From Pisolithus tinctorius (Eukaryota > Basidiomycota > Agaricomycetes > Boletales > Pisolithaceae): DNA of 64,000 nucleotides. The notes under the pieces are model-generated. The model did no database searches and was not told the origin of the DNA. It was given only the letters and a program-made list of their open reading frames with translations. A program made the translations under genes and the position numbers. The stretch spans positions 868,001 to 932,000 of the forward strand of contig JANFAH010000022.1 of the NCBI GenBank assembly GCA_024663395.1. The letters are read 5' to 3'. The number at the start of each line of letters is the position of its first letter. Within the stretch, counting starts at the first letter, position 1. Shown here one piece after another: positions 22,900-33,590 of this stretch.

Positions 22900-25800
22900 A
22901 TGCCTCCAGAAAAGCACACTACTACCTGCGAATCGTGTGGGAAAATGTTCAAGCCGACTGGAATAGGACCTCATCGCAAATTGTGCATCAGGCAGGCTTG
23001 CAAAACAAATGAAGATCACGCTCACTTCGACCTGCTTTGTTGAGAAGGTACATAGGAATTTTACCAGTCGATTTTATTTCTGATTTACCACTGGACCGAT
23101 TTGAGCAGGCGTTCTTACTGGTGGATCAGTGACAGGGCCCACTGTTGAGACACATGCAGAGCCAGCACTGGGTAAGTTTCCTGCTACTGTCTGAATTGGA
23201 CTCTCACAATTGTTAGCAGAGCCTGCAACATTCTGGCCCATGGTTATGGATCTTGAGCCACCTGCCAGTGCTGATGTGGGTGCAAATGATGAACTGAATG
23301 GTGTGTGTTGATATGTGATCACATATTGTCCATGCCAATATGTTATGCAGTTGCTGAACCCAAGGTCAATATCAACATTGTTGATGATATCCAAGTTGAA
23401 TACCACCTGAATGCTGGAAAGCCAACTGTGAAAGTGCTGTTCACCAAGTTCACCTGAGGTCATGCACCCAAGACATACAAACTGGATCCATGCACCACTC
23501 CATGGTACCTGTTCCGAACCTGTCCTGACTTTGACCTCTCAGAATTCATCCACAACGCTGCTCTCAACAAGGAGCAAGTGAATTGTATCCTCAAGCTTTT
23601 GAAATGTTCTCGCACTGAGGACTGGACTCTGAATAATTACAATGATCTTGAGAGCACTCAGTGGGCTGCTTCGCACTGCATGATAGCAGTAAGTGGCATC
23701 TATTCATTGTCATTGTCAACCCTAATTACATCCTAGCCCAGTTTCAGATGACAATAATAAGTGCACCATTTGGAGGTGAGATGATGGAGTTTAAGATGTA
23801 TTATCATTTGTTGTGGGATTGGGCCTGTGATCTCTTGAAGGATTCAGGTGTGGGCCCATATTTTGTATTCAATGCTCAGTGCCTATCCAAGTTTGATGGC
23901 ACTTCATTTGTTTGTTTCATCGATGAGCCATGGATGGCTAACGAATTTTGGGATGTACAAGTATGTCATTAGTAGTCTTTGTGTGCAACTTCGACAATTT
24001 TTTTTTCAGAGTGATCTACCTTCGGATGGCAAGGTTCTAGCATTTGTTTTATATGCTGATAAAGCGAAGTTGTTGTTGTTTGGTCGACAAAAAGGGTATC
24101 CAGTTGTTGCGCAGATTGCGAATCTACCTACTTGGATCCGTAATGGTGAAGGTTTAGGTGGTGGCCGTGTAGTCGGGTGGTTACTGATTGCAAGTTCCTT
24201 CATTGATAGCATTGAGTACACTGGCTGATTTTCTGTATTGTGCTTCTAATAGGTGAAGGAAGACAAGAAGTACTCTGGAAAGAAATCGTTTGCCAACTTC
24301 AAGAATCGCGTTTGGCATGAATCATTCAAGAAGATACTAGATACAATATCAGAGTACTCGAAAACTGGCTATTGGGTAAGGTGTTGGGATGGCATCGCAT
24401 GCCGACTTTTTCCTACTGTACTAATTCTTTCAGCTGATTATGAAGAGCAGTAAGTGGATATGCTGCCCAAAATATCACGAATGCAGGCTGACAATCTTTG
24501 TCGCTCAGAGCAGTCATGGCACTCATATGTGGTGTGATGTCAAATCACCCTTGCCCCATTTGCCTTATCCATCACGACGAGATATCAAAATTCCCTGAGG
24601 ACTGTGAATGTTGTACCAGTGAGAACGTTTTCAAGACATTACAGGAAGCACACTCACAGACCCAAGTGGACAGCAAGGAACAAATTCTGGTGAAACAGGG
24701 ACTACATGATGTAGATGTAGGTGGCTCATGCTGTTACCTTCCCTCTAGCTCTAATGGCCTCTAGAGTGCCTTCTGGGAGGTCGGGAACATGGACGTTTAT
24801 TGAGCATTGTGTTGGGATAGACTCCATGCCAACTGTGCAGGAAAATTTGGCGATCATTTGTGGGGAGAACTTTTGAGGATTCTTGAGGCAATGGGTCATC
24901 AGACGATGGGAAAAGTTGAACAGAAGTGTGTCTATCTCATTGCATGAAGCAGTTGTGCTGACAATTTACTAGTCTCAATGCGATGCCTCGTTGGTGCAGT
25001 CTCAATCATTTCAAGGAAGCGCTTTCAGTTTCATACACAGATGGTCAAAAGTTTGAGGACCTATCCAAGGTATTGTAAGTGTCTTACCAAGCTCTGATTT
25101 CGCTGACATTTCCTGAACAGATAATCGTATTCACCTGTCATGACATCTTCCCCCATGAGATGGAAAAAGACAGTTACCTCCTGTTATGCTGTCTGCATGC
25201 TTACATCGAGTTTGATATGTATACCACACTTGAATTACATACGACACACACACTTGCCACTGGGTGGGAGGCACTCGCTACTTTCAATTCATTGATTCAG
25301 GTCAGCTCTGCTTTCGATGTTGTAGCTCTCCCTTACTGTTTCTGGACCAGAAATATGCGGAGAAGATGCAACATACAGGGAAAAACTGGAACTTTCCAAA
25401 GAACCATACCCATATGCACATGTTCAACAACATCAAAGCCAAGGGTGTCACCCACAATTTCAACACAAAGCCAAATGAGAAAATGCATGGCCCCTTGAAG
25501 GAAGCTTATCAAAAACAAACAAACTTCAAGGACATTGCTCAGCAAGTAAGTCCTAAATTGTTCGTTAGTATTTGGCATGCTTGAACTTCTGTAGATTCTC
25601 AATGTTGATCATCTCGGACTGGTTCTTGAACATATTTGTTGCAGGATTACAGAATATGATGCTTACAGGTTGACTGGAAAACCGACAAATCTGGATAACC
25701 TCAAAGCCATTACTGACGAACCTGAGGAGGAGTTTTTCCATGTCAAGTTTGGTAGCGAAGTGAAAGAACCGTTAATGTTCGAGGACATTGAGAAGAAGAG

Positions 25801-26429
25801 TGTTACTGACAATGCATTCAATTGATTCCATGGAAAGCTCAGTGAGTTCCTCAATAAACACTTCAACATTATAGGGAAGCTGCTTCCTGGCGGGAAGCCC
25901 ATTCAATTCCAAAGGAATGACAAGGTAAGATGAAACATCATTTTTGTTCAGTTTCTGGTATCTCTAATATTCACCAAAGATTGTGGAATATTGCTTCATC
26001 AAAGTGAACTTCGAGTCCACTGTTGATTGGTGTCAGTACATGGATTATCTACATTGCCATCCTAACTTCCATGGACGCCCTCATTACGACTGTGTGCTTG
26101 TCAAGACTCAGGAGAAAGACATATTTGGGCAACTCGTACTTTTGTTCAATTGTGTCATTGGTGAAGAAACCTTCCCTTTGGCCTTGCTACAGCCATATGA
26201 CGCCCAGCTGATTGGGCAACAGCTCTGGAAGGACAACCACCTCAACTTCTGGAGGGTAGGTGTGCAACCATGCAGATCATCTGAAATTATTTCAGTCCAC
26301 TCGATCATTCACAGTGCCCTTCTATATCCAGATCATACAAGACCGGGCGAGTATCTCATTGTTGACACAATCAACACTGACATGTTCCTTCATGTGCAAA
26401 TGATGCACAAAGTGGCAGGGCACCTCTGA
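22900..26429 (+). pseudogene. Plavaka transposase (CACTA-like), copy 1
   Basis: A zinc-finger start (TTTCESCGKMFKPTGIGPH, ATG at 22,900) is followed by family blocks: YKLDPCTTPWYLF (about 23,475), DSGVGPYFVFNAQ with FIDEPWMANEFWD (23,850-23,960), LPSDGKVLAFVLYADKAK (about 24,010) and IRNGEGLGGGRVVGWL (about 24,140). Then come WVNFK-type and HPCPICLIHHDE blocks (24,250-24,590), KNWNFPKNHTHMHMFNNI with TKPNEKMHGPLKEAY (25,370-25,520), and a C-terminal domain to DMFLHVQMMHK (26,410). These define the Agaricomycete Plavaka family. Introns with GT-AG ends split the blocks. At least one in-frame TGA (before GHAPKTYKLD) and several frame breaks disable it. Confidence 0.8.
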
Positions 26430-26669
26430 AATGGTCTATTCATATGTCATCCTTCTGAAACCCTTTCATTTGAAACTGACAAGTCCCCCTTCTGATCATC
26501 AGTGTGTTGAGGATTGACAAGCTGTCTAGCCCACAAAATAACAACATTTTTGTTACTTCATAGATCCATATGGCATACAAGGTTATTTTCCCTTGACCAT
26601 AGTCACCTCTTTGCTTTGGTTCATTTATTACCTTACCACTAATAATATCTTTTCATCTTTGAACCACAG

Positions 26670-28548
26670 AGATTTGCGAGTATGTGCTACTCCGAGATTG
26701 TTCATGTGAACATTCGCAGAATGGAAGCATATGTGGAAGAAATGACCAGTGGTGACACAATCTCTACCATGAACATTCAAAAGGTTCAATAAGATGTCCT
26801 CAAACTCTGGACAGTCATCAACTCATAACCCAGAATCAGCTGGGACCAGAAGAGCTGTATCAAGGCTCTGTATGAAGGTGTTGTCTGTTCACTGAGGAGG
26901 GGCCCTGACCAGCCCCATCAATGTCATCGCAACCATCATTCTTCCTCTCAGTTTCTTCGACCTCAGGTCTCTATAATCACATCCATAACTGCTGACAAGA
27001 TGCCATTCTTTGTGAAATTGCCATGCCTGGAATGACTTTCGAGGACAAGAACACTCTCCTCACCAGTGTTAGCAAAGGTTCCATTGGTGTTGAGATCTTA
27101 AAGGGCCTCGTTCCGGTGGTGCCCATGTTGTTATCACCACTTCCCGCTACAGTCACTCCACTGTGGAGTATTACCAAGACATTTACCGAAGGTTCAGTGC
27201 CCGGGGTTCAGCACTCACTGTTGTGCCCTTCAATCAGGGGTCCAAGCAGGATGTCAAGGCACTCGTCGACTATATCCATGCTACTCTTGGCATGGATCTC
27301 GACTACATCCTTCCATTTGCTGCCATTCCAGAGAATGGGTGTGAGATTGATGGCTTGGACAACAAATTGGAGCTTTCTCACTGTATTATTATGCTTGTCA
27401 ACTTGCTGTGGATCTTGGGTGCCATCAAGACCAAAAAAGCGTCTGGTCAGCTCATTACTCAGCCTGCCCAGGTTATTTTTCCATTGTCACCAAACCATGG
27501 TCTCTTTGGCAATGACAACCTGTACTCAGAGTCCAAGATCTCACTTGAAACCTTGTTCAACTGCTGGAACTCTGAAAGCTGGGGTGAATATCTATGCCTG
27601 GCTGGTGCTGTGATTGGGTGCATAACTTGTTAAACCCAGCTTGGCACCTACAACTAACTCCCATCTTAGATGGACCCACGGTACAGGTTTGATGGACACC
27701 ACCAATATATTCACTTGGGAAGTCAAAGCTTATGGTGTGCACACCTTCTCCATGAAAAAGATGGCATTCAACATCCTCGGTTTGATGCACCCACTGCTCT
27801 TTAGTATCACACAAGTGGAACCCATCTGGGCAGATCTGAACAGCAGAATAGATCATCTCCTGGACCTTGCTGACATCACTACTTGCATTCGGATGGACCT
27901 GAATAAGAAGAGTGAACTTTGCCATGCCATTGCTCATGACAATGCACTTGACTTCAAGGTCATCAATGGTGCTGAGGGGGAACATGCACTCCAGAATATT
28001 AATGTCATACCTTGTGCTAACTTCAAGTTTGATCTCCCTACTCTTGAACCTGCTTCTGCCTTTGAGGAACTCAGCAAATCATGCAGTATCATTGACTTGG
28101 AAAAAGTCATCGTCATGACTGGGTTCGCCAAAGTCAGCCCATGGTGTAGTTCACGGACTCAGTGGGAGATGGAAGCCTGCAGAGAATTCACTATTGAAGG
28201 TTGCATCGACATGGCATGGATCATGGGCTCTATTAAGCACTTTGACAGCCACCTCAAAGACAGTACTCTACATGTTGGTTGGGTAGATGCCAAGACAGGA
28301 GAGCCTGTGGACGACAAGGACATTAGAAGCCGGTATGAGAAGGAGATTCTCAGTCATGCCGGTGTCTGTCTAATCGGTGCATATCTCTCCCTTCCCTGTG
28401 ATCTATTATTGAAGGTTGCATCGACATGGCATGGATCATGGGCTCTATTAAGCACTTTGACAACCACCTCAAAGACGATACTCTACATGTTGGTTGGGTA
28501 GATGCCAAGACAGGAGAGCCTGTGGATGACAAGGATGTTAGAAGCCAG
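26670..28548 (+). pseudogene. FAS2: fatty acid synthase subunit alpha (FAS2) internal fragment
   Basis: The fragment encodes part of the fungal type I fatty-acid-synthase alpha subunit. A linker (MTSGDTIST region near 26,745) precedes the ketoreductase domain ([55 protein letters not shown]). The segment leading to the ketosynthase follows ([57 protein letters not shown]). There is no start, no acyl-carrier domain and no ketosynthase core, and frames break near 27,100, 27,400 and 27,620. It begins about 240 bp after the Plavaka C terminus. This is an isolated gene piece, not the working FAS2, probably carried here by transposition or left from a dead duplicate. Confidence 0.8.
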
Positions 28549-30359
28549 TGTGAGTCAAAGTGCGGTTCAGTGGTGGAAACCAACCAAAACCAACACAAAA
28601 GACAATGAAAGCGAGTGGTGGTGTGCCTATGCGGTACCTAGATGGTGGAACCTGTTCTTTGGGAGGGTTTTTGCGAACTACAACACTCAAAGATGAGTGC
28701 TGAGGGTTGGGGGTGCTCCTGACGAAGAAGGAGCAGGAATGCGAGAGGAAGCGATGGGGTAGACTGCTGTCAGCCTACAGAAGGGTGGATGATGACTTAA
28801 TTCGACGTCCTGAGCTTCACTGAGCTCAGGGAGGACTTGGGGCGAAGTAGATCAATGATAGATGAGAATAAGCGAAGTAGACGATAGTTAGACCCTTAAT
28901 AAAGTCTCAACTATCGAAGCTGCTGAATGATTTTCTGAATGATAACAAAATGCGAGCAAGAGGGGCTCTCTGATGTCTTTTTTTTTTTTGCTACCTAAGT
29001 ACAGTGATTTATATACAGTACAGGGGCGTTGCCTATGGAAAACAAGGTGCAAACACTTGGTAAGTGATTGGTAACTGATGAGTAAGGAATGTAAGCGGTG
29101 GGTAATCATCTTAGAAAGCATTGGTGAGCATTGGTAAGGATAAGTAAGCCAAAAGGCGAAGAATCAGTAAGCAAGGGCAAAAGATTGGTAAGTATTGGCA
29201 ATAGGTGAGTCAAAGACAGTCAGAATGTCAAAGTATGAGTCAAGTAATGTCAGAAACTGGGAAAGCGCACTGGAATCGCATTAGGGGGAGGCTGTGCATG
29301 TCACATCTCGAAGAGATCGTTTCTGGGCCAAAGTGGGATGACAGAGAGGCAGCGCTGATCTGATGCCGATATAGTACATCCAAAAGCGGACAGGGTAAGT
29401 CAGATGTCAACAGGGGTCAAGCTTTGGGGGTCTGTGGGGTGACAGGAGCATAAGGGATCGCAACTTTCCCCCCCCTTACTGTCCTCTCAGTGAAGCAAAT
29501 AAAAACTTCATGAATGAGGCTCTGTTGGAAGAGAGGATGAAGGGGGAGCGTCTTCTGCTGTATCTTGCAATAAGGAGGCAAGATGTGCATCATACTCATC
29601 ATGGATGCGATCAGGGAGAGTGGAGAACAGTAGATTATACTGTAGCTGTCGCAATTTTGGAAGAATGATGGACGAGACTGGTATGAAGACGTTGCAGGGA
29701 GCAGGGAGGAAGGATCCATATGCTTCTTGGACTGGAGAGACTGAAACGACCACATAAGACCTTTCCAAGCGAATGACAGACCTGAGGCGACCAAAGAATG
29801 TCCTCCTAGAGGTCATACTGACAAAAAGAACATGCTGTCCAAGCTGGATGGGCTGAGAGGGGGCAGACGAGGGTGGGATGTACCAGGATGCTTCAGGATG
29901 GAAGCTAGTAGGAACTCCTGGTAGATATATGTAGCCATGGTCCCTAGCAAAGGGGACAAGTGAAATGATTGATGTGGAGGCGGCCATATCAGAAGAATTA
30001 GCGAAATGAGCATCTTTTGGAGGGAGTGCTGTAGAAACGTGTGGAGTGCGCAAATCCTTTCCAATTTTGGAAGGTGGGATCGCGTGGCTGAGCACTACAA
30101 GCGAGTGTGGGAATGGTTTCGGTGTCTGCAGAATTGGCGGAGATATGTCGAAAACTGGAATGCCGTACACGGGCGCTTAAGAACTTTATTGGTGCTTAAC
30201 TCGCTTCCTCCTTTTTCTTTGGCATTGACAACTCGTTCTTGTGCGAGGGATGACTGCCGACATTTCTGGCCGTCCTTCTTCGCATGAGGGCTATGGTCTT
30301 CATCTCCATTCATCAGCTACATCCATGTCCACCTCACCAAACACCTTTGGTGTGTGACA
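28549..30359 (-). mobile_element. 1,811-bp TG...CA element (solo-LTR-like), copy 1
   Basis: On the minus strand the element reads TGTCACACACCAAAGGTGTT at its start and CTTTGACTCACA at its end. It is flanked by CCAG (28,545-28,548) and CCGG (30,360-30,363). The uninterrupted FAS2 repeats have CCGG once at this site, so the target duplication is 4 bp with one CpG decayed to CpA. A TATATAAA box lies at about 29,010, followed by a T-rich or A-rich stretch, as expected of a U3-R boundary. The element carries one 160-codon reading frame. It is homologous to 35,898-37,745. No gag-pol is present, so a solo LTR is the simplest reading. Confidence 0.75.
29508..29987 (-). CDS. conserved 159-residue protein encoded inside the LTR-like element, unknown function
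   Basis: An ATG at 29,987 opens a frame of 159 residues (MAASTSIISLVPFARDHGYI at the start). It has a central block (FVSMTSRRTFFGRLRSV, ERSYVVVSVSPV) and a Pro/Ser-rich acidic tail. The frame upstream stays open without an ATG for about 60 more codons. The homologous frame in the second element (36,301-36,780) starts at the same ATG and ends at the same stop, interrupted by a single TGA. No known domain is recognised. It does not look like gag, pol or envelope. Confidence 0.5.
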   Translation of the reverse strand: MAASTSIISLVPFARDHGYIYLPGVPTSFHPEASWYIPPSSAPSQPIQLGQHVLFVSMTSRRTFFGRLRSVIRLERSYVVVSVSPVQEAYGSFLPAPCNVFIPVSSIILPKLRQLQYNLLFSTLPDRIHDEYDAHLASLLQDTAEDAPPSSSLPTEPHS

Positions 30360-30774
30360 CCGGTATGAGCAGGAGATTCTCAGTCATGCCAGTGTCCATC
30401 TAATCGGTGCGTATCTCTCCCTTCCCTGCAATCTATTATTGAAGGTTGTGTCAACATGGCACAGATCATGGGCTCTATTAAGCACTTTGACAACCACCTC
30501 AAAGACAGTACTCTACATGGTTGGTTGGGTAGACGCCAAGACAGGAGAGCCTGTGGATGACAAGGACATTAGAAGCTGATATGAGAAGGAGATTCTCAGT
30601 CACGCTGGTGTCCGTCTAATCAGTGCATATCTCTCCTTTCCCTGTGATCTATTGTTGAACTCAAAATGTAGATTCCCTGAATTGTTCCGTGGGTACAATC
30701 CCAAGAAGGTGTTCAACCAGGAAATTGAATTGATCCATGACCAGCAAGCTAAGTTATCTAGGTTGTCATGCTAA
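30360..30774 (+). pseudogene. FAS2: FAS2 fragment, continuation after the LTR-like insertion
   Basis: After the insertion the FAS2 reading continues with a third 215-bp repeat. It then leaves the repeat through an intron-like stretch and gives FPELFRGYNPKKVFNQEIEL, the normal sequence just before the ketosynthase domain. It ends at a TAA at 30,772. No more FAS2 follows. The next 600 bp (30,775-31,385) show no coding sequence that I can assign. Confidence 0.75.
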
Positions 30775-31385
30775 CCCTGGGTTCTAACCAGTTTAAGCAG
30801 TACCTTGTTGACTCCACATGCACCATCGTTCACATCGCCATCCTGCACTCACTAGTGGCCTCCATTGTGCCGCTTCCCTGTGCCCCAATTCTGCAGCAGC
30901 CTACTATTTTATGTTCCATCTGTTCCTAGCCCCTGCAATCCTCTACTGAATTCAATATGCCTTTCCCCAGTAAGGATGGCATAGCCATGGATCTATGGTG
31001 ACTTTCCCTTGCCATGAGGTTCATCTGACCTGATATTACACACCAGCCCTTTGGTAAGAGGCATCATGGCTGCATCATGGTGTGCTATTTTTTTGGTCAG
31101 GGTCAGTAGCATATGCACCACTCCCACATTCAAAAGGTCATCAAGAAACTGATTGATGACCCCACTGCCCAGTCCCCTTACGCTCTGTCTATGTGTTCTG
31201 AGTGCATCCATTATGAATCTCAGTGGGCACTCTCTGTCTGCACTCGCTGACTTGGATGAAGCTGACACTGGTGAAGGTAACCAATGGACCATGAGTGCAT
31301 CAGCTGGGTCAAGAGATGGCAGTGGTGGTCTTGCAGAGGCTCATACCTGTGCCTATGCAAATTCCTGCTCTTACTGACTGCTTCA

Positions 31386-32834
31386 CAGGCATTGAAGGCC
31401 ATCCAACTGCAACTCGATGTAGAGAAATCCCACAATCAAGAGCTACTGGAGAAGAATACCATCCTCGAGGCAAACAACACATGCCAGTCTACAAAAGACA
31501 TTCCCACCAACATTATCACATATGATAGTGAGATCAAGATGCTTGGGAAGAAGTACACTGTCATGATGGAGATGTTCTTGCCACAAACACCACTAACTAA
31601 CGCAATGTCTGAGTTGTCTATGTCCCCCACTCCCATATTTGCAACAGCTGAGTGTTATGCCAGTGCTGCAGTGGAGGAACACAGTCTTGTTGCAGAGCTT
31701 GACTTGATTCTCCTGGAACATCTACATAGATTGAGACATACACACTTCTTTCTCGATGTCGTACGTTCATGCTTGTTGCTTGGTTCTTCTGTACTGACAA
31801 GATCCTAGTTCATGCAGGCAATGCAAAATGGTCGTTCTGACATTCTCTACAAACTATGTGACAATGCCCATGAAATCTTTGGGCTACTGAAGAACCACTT
31901 CCTGCCAGTTGCATCTTGTCTCAAAGTTCCTGAAATCATCAAGATGCTTGGTGTTAATGATGTGGGCACTCCTAACCAACACTTCACCATCTGGTTCCCT
32001 TTTCTGTTCAAGGACATGAAGGTTGATGTGTGCAAACCATTCATGAACTGGAAGCCACTCACTCTGGTGTGTTCGAAACTACTACCACTCTAAGTTTGCA
32101 CTGATGAGGAAAAGATTTTGAAGGGAGTGCTGTGGGGCAAGATGTCCCTCATGGAAGGCTTTGTTCGTCATGGTGGGCCAAGGACAAATGGGCAGAAATG
32201 GAAGGTTACTGTGGTGACACCAGGGTCTATTGTGTGGGCAGCCACAGTGGTAAGTAAATTGCTTGCATCAATACAGCACTGCATGTCACTGATTCAATCC
32301 CCATCATTATAGTGTATGTTTCTACTTTCACCCAACAAAGAGTTCCCAGGGAATGGCTGCAGACAAATCTCAAAAATCGACTACTATCAAGTGTTCCATG
32401 CATACAAACAAGTGCTTATCACCAAGTGGACAGGTCGTCACATCCAGAACATTGTCACAGAGATGAATCACTTTGTGTTTGGGAATCCCAATGGGGCTAC
32501 CAAGTCCAAGACCAGTGCGATGGAGGACCTGTCTGTGGAGATCAATGCTGCCATGGCAGCAATGGATGCCACTGCATTGTCAGACGATGATACAGATGAG
32601 ATAGCTGCCACTGATTCCAATGTTCACGAAAGTAGCTCTGGTCTGTCCACTCTGGATTCAGTCTCAATCAGCGATGTGAATGTTCACGTCATTGCGACAT
32701 CCACCCCTGCTCCTGGCATGGGCAATACCACTGACTCAGCTACTGCCAATAGCAATAATGTGGAATCCAGTACTGGTACTACAGCACAGAATAAGTCTAG
32801 TGGACATTGCAGTAGAGGTAGATGGGCAAAGTAG
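31386..32834 (+). pseudogene. Agaricomycete-specific DUF6698-like protein, decayed
   Basis: An N-terminal coiled-coil-like segment (QALKAIQLQLDVEKSHNQEL) starts after an intron acceptor at 31,385. Then come KMLGKKYTVMMEMFLP, a middle block (DILYKLCDNAHEIFGL and FPFLFKDMKVDVCKPFMNW), and a block near 32,110-32,250 (KILKGVLWGKMSLMEGFV, VTPGSIVWAATV). A last block (FLLSPNKEFPGNG, DYYQVFHAYKQVLITKW) precedes a Ser/Thr/Asp-rich tail ending at 32,834. The order matches a family expanded in mushroom genomes; I believe it is DUF6698 but cannot verify the name. Frames change at intron-like joints, and a stop occurs near 32,092. Function unknown. Confidence 0.55.
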
Positions 32835-32957
32835 CTACTAATTGTCATTACCGTTAGTTGCAGGCATGTATATTGTAATACTACTTGTACGCAATTTCGA
32901 AAATTTTGTCTAAGTCTTGAAAAGCTCCTTAAGAGGTGTTGACACTTGTATAGAAAG

Positions 32958-33068
32958 ATTGGTCACATGGACTAATGGTAACACATGCTAAAGTAAGTCT
33001 CACTACTAGTCGGCACTAGACTAACTAACACCAAGTCCTTAGGTTCGAATCCTGATGAGAGCAATAAA
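32958..33068 (+). other. tRNA-like pol III sequence, probable SINE remnant
   Basis: A perfect B-box (GGTTCGAATCC, 33,042-33,052) sits in a foldable T-arm (TTAGG/CCTGA, one G-T pair). An A-box-like stretch (TGGACTAATGG, near 32,968) lies about 75 bp upstream. No complement to the 3' acceptor strand TGAGAGC is found at the expected 5' position, and the spacing is too long for a plain tRNA. An A-rich run (AATAAAAAATA) follows. This fits a tRNA-derived SINE head or a tRNA pseudogene. Confidence 0.4.
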
Positions 33069-33590
33069 AAATACTTAGTAATACTTACTAGTTAGATTGG
33101 GGATGGGTTGTATTAGTAAGATTTCCATGTAAGGTGATACTAATAGCATAGCATGTAGTAGACAAAGATAAGATAGATAGATTAAAATCAGAATAGAATA
33201 GAATTGTGGTCAGGTGATAAGATAAGATTACAAAAGGTAATAATATAATAAAATTTTTGTTGCCTTAGTCTGAAGTGTATTGTGATCCTCAGCTCTCATT
33301 GCAATACATTGCAAGTCCAATTATGGTAGGATGGCAGTGCCCAGGGTCTGGATGTTTGTCACATGACAAGGCTATCATAACAATCATTATAATTACATTA
33401 TAATTGCATTGCAATGTAGGGGTGATGGCACTATGTTTGTACTATTGACCCCCAAATATTACCTTGCTATGCCATAGCAATGCCTATTGTAAGTCCGATT
33501 ACATAGAAAACTTTAGTATTGCAATGCCATTTTAATTACACATTTGATTGTGGGCATTGCAATCACTTGTGATGCATTGAAACTAATATA
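33069..33590. other. AT-rich spacer without genes
   Basis: The stretch contains GATAAGATA-type repeats (33,165-33,240) and overlapping ATTGCAATG/CATTGCAAT motifs (33,300-33,420). No reading frame with family resemblance is seen. It ends at the left terminus of the DDE transposon. Confidence 0.5.

Larger units (their letters stand above)
28196..30655 (+). repeat. 215-bp tandem triplication inside the FAS2 fragment, split by an LTR element
   Basis: The segment beginning GAAGGTTGCATCGACATGGC recurs at 28,196, 28,411 and 30,441. The spacing of the first two is 215 bp. The spacing of the second and third is also 215 bp once the 1,811-bp insertion and its 4-bp duplication are subtracted. Each copy covers the end of one FAS2 exon and most of the following intron. 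The triplication is therefore older than the LTR element, which landed in the second copy. Confidence 0.9.

Noticed and set aside
23074..23463. Minus-strand open frame inside Plavaka copy 1
   Set aside because: The plus strand reads through here into the YKLDPCTTPWYLF block of the transposase, so the minus frame is a shadow.
28549..30359. A DNA transposon with 3-bp target duplication
   Set aside because: Both copies fit TG...CA ends with 4-bp duplications better; the terminal inverted repeat is very short and there is an internal TATA box, pointing to an LTR.
26670..30774. A working fatty acid synthase gene
   Set aside because: Only an internal portion is present, with broken frames, a triplication and an insertion.
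32958..33068. A functional tRNA gene
   Set aside because: The 3' acceptor strand has no 5' partner, and the A-box to B-box distance is too long without a clear intron.
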